From NCBI GenBank assembly GCA_902782885.1, contig CACZOW010000193.1:1-6386 (forward strand): DNA of 6,386 bases, written 5' to 3'. Shown piece after piece: positions 5,309-6,386 of the stretch (position 1 is the stretch's first letter; each line of letters begins with the position of its first letter). Both the position numbers and the translations under genes were made by a program. The notes under the pieces are model-generated. The model saw only the letters and a program-made list of their open reading frames with translations, was not told where the DNA came from and did no database searches. The DNA is from an uncultured Ruminococcus sp. (GTDB taxonomy: Bacteria; Bacillota; Clostridia; UBA1212; UBA1255).

Positions 5309-6103
5309 CTATCTTCCAAGTGCGTGCAGCACCATTTTCTCCGTGGCTTGGATATCCAGGGGCTTGTTGGCCGTTTCCATCGAGATCAGCAGGCGGTCGC
5401 CCACAAAATAACCTGCCCGGGCGAAAATGTTTATTTTGAAGACTGCACCGTCGGCATAATCAGAGTCTCCCATCTTTCCCAGATGCTCTAAAATGATCTC
5501 CCGCCGCCGGCGCACATCGAGGATCGTGAAATCCGGCTTGAACATGAAGTCACCGAGTTTGAGCGGTTTCTCATAAACGTATGGAATCTTGTTTTTATAC
5601 AACATATTTGCAATTAAACACTCCGATTTTGACTTGACCCACTCGCCGTGATCGGTCTCGAGTCCGTCGGGCAGGCTGACCTTCAGCCGAGGCGTGTAAT
5701 TATCGCGCTCCCAGCGAAGGGCGAAGCGGGCGTCGTTGTCAACGACCGGATCGATTATTTCCCGCACGTCTTCTTCTGTCCTGTCGTAGAGTTCTTCCGC
5801 GCGGACGGCAGGCAGTTTCGCGAGGTAGCTGTCAATTGCCCCCACCTCCGCCTCGCACGCCTCCCGCAGATCTTCTACATACTTCCTTTGCGCCAATCCG
5901 CGCAGCAGATCGTTATTTTCCCGACGGATGTAGCGCAGCTTCGGGGCGTTGTCCTCATCAATATAATAATAGTATACTTTTCCTTTCTTTTTTATTCTGT
6001 AAAATACACCTTTCGGCAGATCCGCATATTTCGATTCAAGCTTCAGCATCACGTTTCGCAGACACCGGGATCTTTCCAACAAAGCAGCATCGAACTCGCT
6101 CAT
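5309..6103 (-). CDS. PD-(D/E)XK nuclease-like protein, function unknown
   Basis: 264-residue protein with no signal peptide or membrane helix. The N-terminal half (1-150) is charged and mostly helical, with a short beta segment (KGVFYRIKKKGKVYYYYID, 31-49). The C-terminal half (155-262) carries a signature like that of PD-(D/E)XK nucleases, such as those attached to helicase IV-like proteins: KSKSECLIANMLYKNKIPY (157-175) with E161, YEKPL (177-181), FKPDFTILD (188-196) with D191, and IILEHLGKM (203-211) with E206. In place of the classical ExK the last motif is E-H-L, as in the EH-G variants of this group, so activity is likely but not certain. Start ATG at 6103 is preceded on the - strand by AAGGAGA 7 nt away. 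It has its own promoter (6182-6210) and a lower GC content than the + strand operon. The regular inverted-repeat array lies directly behind its stop, which makes a functional link worth testing. Confidence 0.85.
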   Translation of the reverse strand: MSEFDAALLERSRCLRNVMLKLESKYADLPKGVFYRIKKKGKVYYYYIDEDNAPKLRYIRRENNDLLRGLAQRKYVEDLREACEAEVGAIDSYLAKLPAVRAEELYDRTEEDVREIIDPVVDNDARFALRWERDNYTPRLKVSLPDGLETDHGEWVKSKSECLIANMLYKNKIPYVYEKPLKLGDFMFKPDFTILDVRRRREIILEHLGKMGDSDYADGAVFKINIFARAGYFVGDRLLISMETANKPLDIQATEKMVLHALGR

Positions 6104-6129
6104 AAATGACTCTCCTTCGGATAAATTTT

Positions 6130-6193
6130 ACTATGCCGAATTCCATTCGCTTCATTTAGTTCGTTGGCATATCGTTCGAATACTATACCGAAT
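6130..6193. repeat. Two copies of ACTATRCCGAAT
   Basis: ACTATGCCGAAT (6130-6141) and ACTATACCGAAT (6182-6193) differ at one base and start 52 nt apart, in the same orientation. One covers the -10 of the nuclease-like gene and the other lies in its leader. Possible operator pair or duplicated promoter element. Confidence 0.5.
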
Positions 6194-6210
6194 CGGATGA
6201 TTAATTGCAA
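6182..6210 (-). promoter_or_regulatory. Sigma-A promoter of the nuclease-like gene
   Basis: On the - strand, -35 box TTGCAA (6205-6210) and -10 box TATAGT (6182-6187) are 17 nt apart. A transcript from about 6175 would give a leader of roughly 70 nt before ATG 6103. The -10 lies inside the second copy of ACTATRCCGAAT, and the -35 touches the first AACTTCTTTCTTAC repeat. Confidence 0.65.
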
Positions 6211-6252
6211 CTTCTTTCTTACGGTGAAGTGAAAAGTTAACTTCTTTCTTAC
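6209..6252. repeat. Two 14-bp direct repeats between divergent promoters
   Basis: AACTTCTTTCTTAC is present exactly at 6209-6222 and 6239-6252, a 30-bp period. Between them GAAGT (6226-6230) can pair with ACTTC (6240-6244). The pair sits between the - strand promoter of the nuclease-like gene and the + strand promoter at 6265, so a shared regulator could act on both. Confidence 0.7.
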
Positions 6253-6264
6253 CTGTATTGGTGA

Positions 6265-6293
6265 TTGACAATCTGCCAGTAATGATGTATACT
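6265..6293 (+). promoter_or_regulatory. Near-consensus sigma-A promoter before the T-box
   Basis: -35 box TTGACA (6265-6270), 17-nt spacer, -10 box TATACT (6288-6293). Transcription would start near 6300, directly at the 5' end of the T-box-like leader. It points away from the nuclease-like gene. Confidence 0.88.
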
Positions 6294-6299
6294 TGCCCG

Positions 6300-6386
6300 C
6301 ATAACTGAATAGCGAGGCGTTGACGGAGAAAAGTACGGCGTGAGGAGCGGATCACAGAGAAGGGCAGGGAGCTGAGATTGCCCGTC
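6300..6386 (+). promoter_or_regulatory. T-box riboswitch, 5' part (stem I), cut by the window end
   Basis: The sequence directly after the promoter has the order of elements seen in T-box stem I: a GACGGAGAAAAGTA segment (6322-6335) resembling the K-turn/AGTA motif, an ACAGAGA motif (6354-6360), then a hairpin GGGCA (6362-6366)/TGCCC (6379-6383) enclosing GGGAGCTGAGAT, like the distal stem I bulge and loop. T-box leaders sense uncharged tRNA and control aminoacyl-tRNA synthetase or amino-acid genes by antitermination. The specifier loop, antiterminator (TGGNACC-type bulge) and controlled gene are outside the window, so the amino acid cannot be named. Confidence 0.75.

Noticed and set aside
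5236..5439. Small + strand reading frame of 67 codons
   Set aside because: It begins inside array unit 4, has no ribosome site, and overlaps the end of the well-supported - strand nuclease-like gene; composition is not protein-like.

Overview
The window looks like chromosomal DNA of a Gram-positive Bacillota, probably a Clostridia-type bacterium of moderately high GC. The grounds are strong AGGAGG-type ribosome sites, sigma-A promoters, the start of a T-box leader, a signal-peptide/C-terminal-anchor surface protein, and a VTC-domain/DUF4956 gene pair typical of gut Firmicutes. No database search was possible, so family names rest on recognised motifs.

Layout. Bases 1-237 hold the rho-independent terminator of an unseen upstream gene, an exact 19-bp tandem repeat, a hairpin and a sigma-A promoter. 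From 238 to 4913 five genes run on the + strand: a membrane-anchored extracytoplasmic protein with two related modules; an OmpR-like response regulator; a sensor-kinase-like protein; a VTC-domain (polyphosphate polymerase-like) protein; and a DUF4956 five-helix membrane protein. The last four overlap one another by 8, 32 and 8 nt and form one tight operon. Both signalling proteins are degenerate. The regulator lacks the acidic pair and the conserved lysine of its receiver and has a shortened DNA-binding domain. The kinase has Lys where the phospho-accepting His should be, and no DxGxG box. The simplest reading is a non-canonical signalling pair tied to a membrane VTC/DUF4956 module.

Bases 4914-5308, between convergent genes, are AT-rich and contain the most unusual structure of the window. 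Four 42-nt units are each bounded by the inverted 9-mers AGTTCTTAA / TTAAGAACT. Each has exactly 24 nt of non-conserved interior, and the units are set at an 83/84/84-nt period with non-conserved 41/42/42-nt gaps. It is neither a normal CRISPR array nor an integron array, and I recognise no described element.

A - strand gene (5309-6103) encodes a protein with a C-terminal PD-(D/E)XK-like nuclease fold signature. It has its own promoter and ribosome site, and the array lies directly behind its 3' end. Bases 6104-6386 are a divergent regulatory region: the - strand promoter of the nuclease-like gene, two 14-bp direct repeats, a near-consensus + strand promoter, and the first part of a T-box riboswitch whose controlled gene lies beyond the window.
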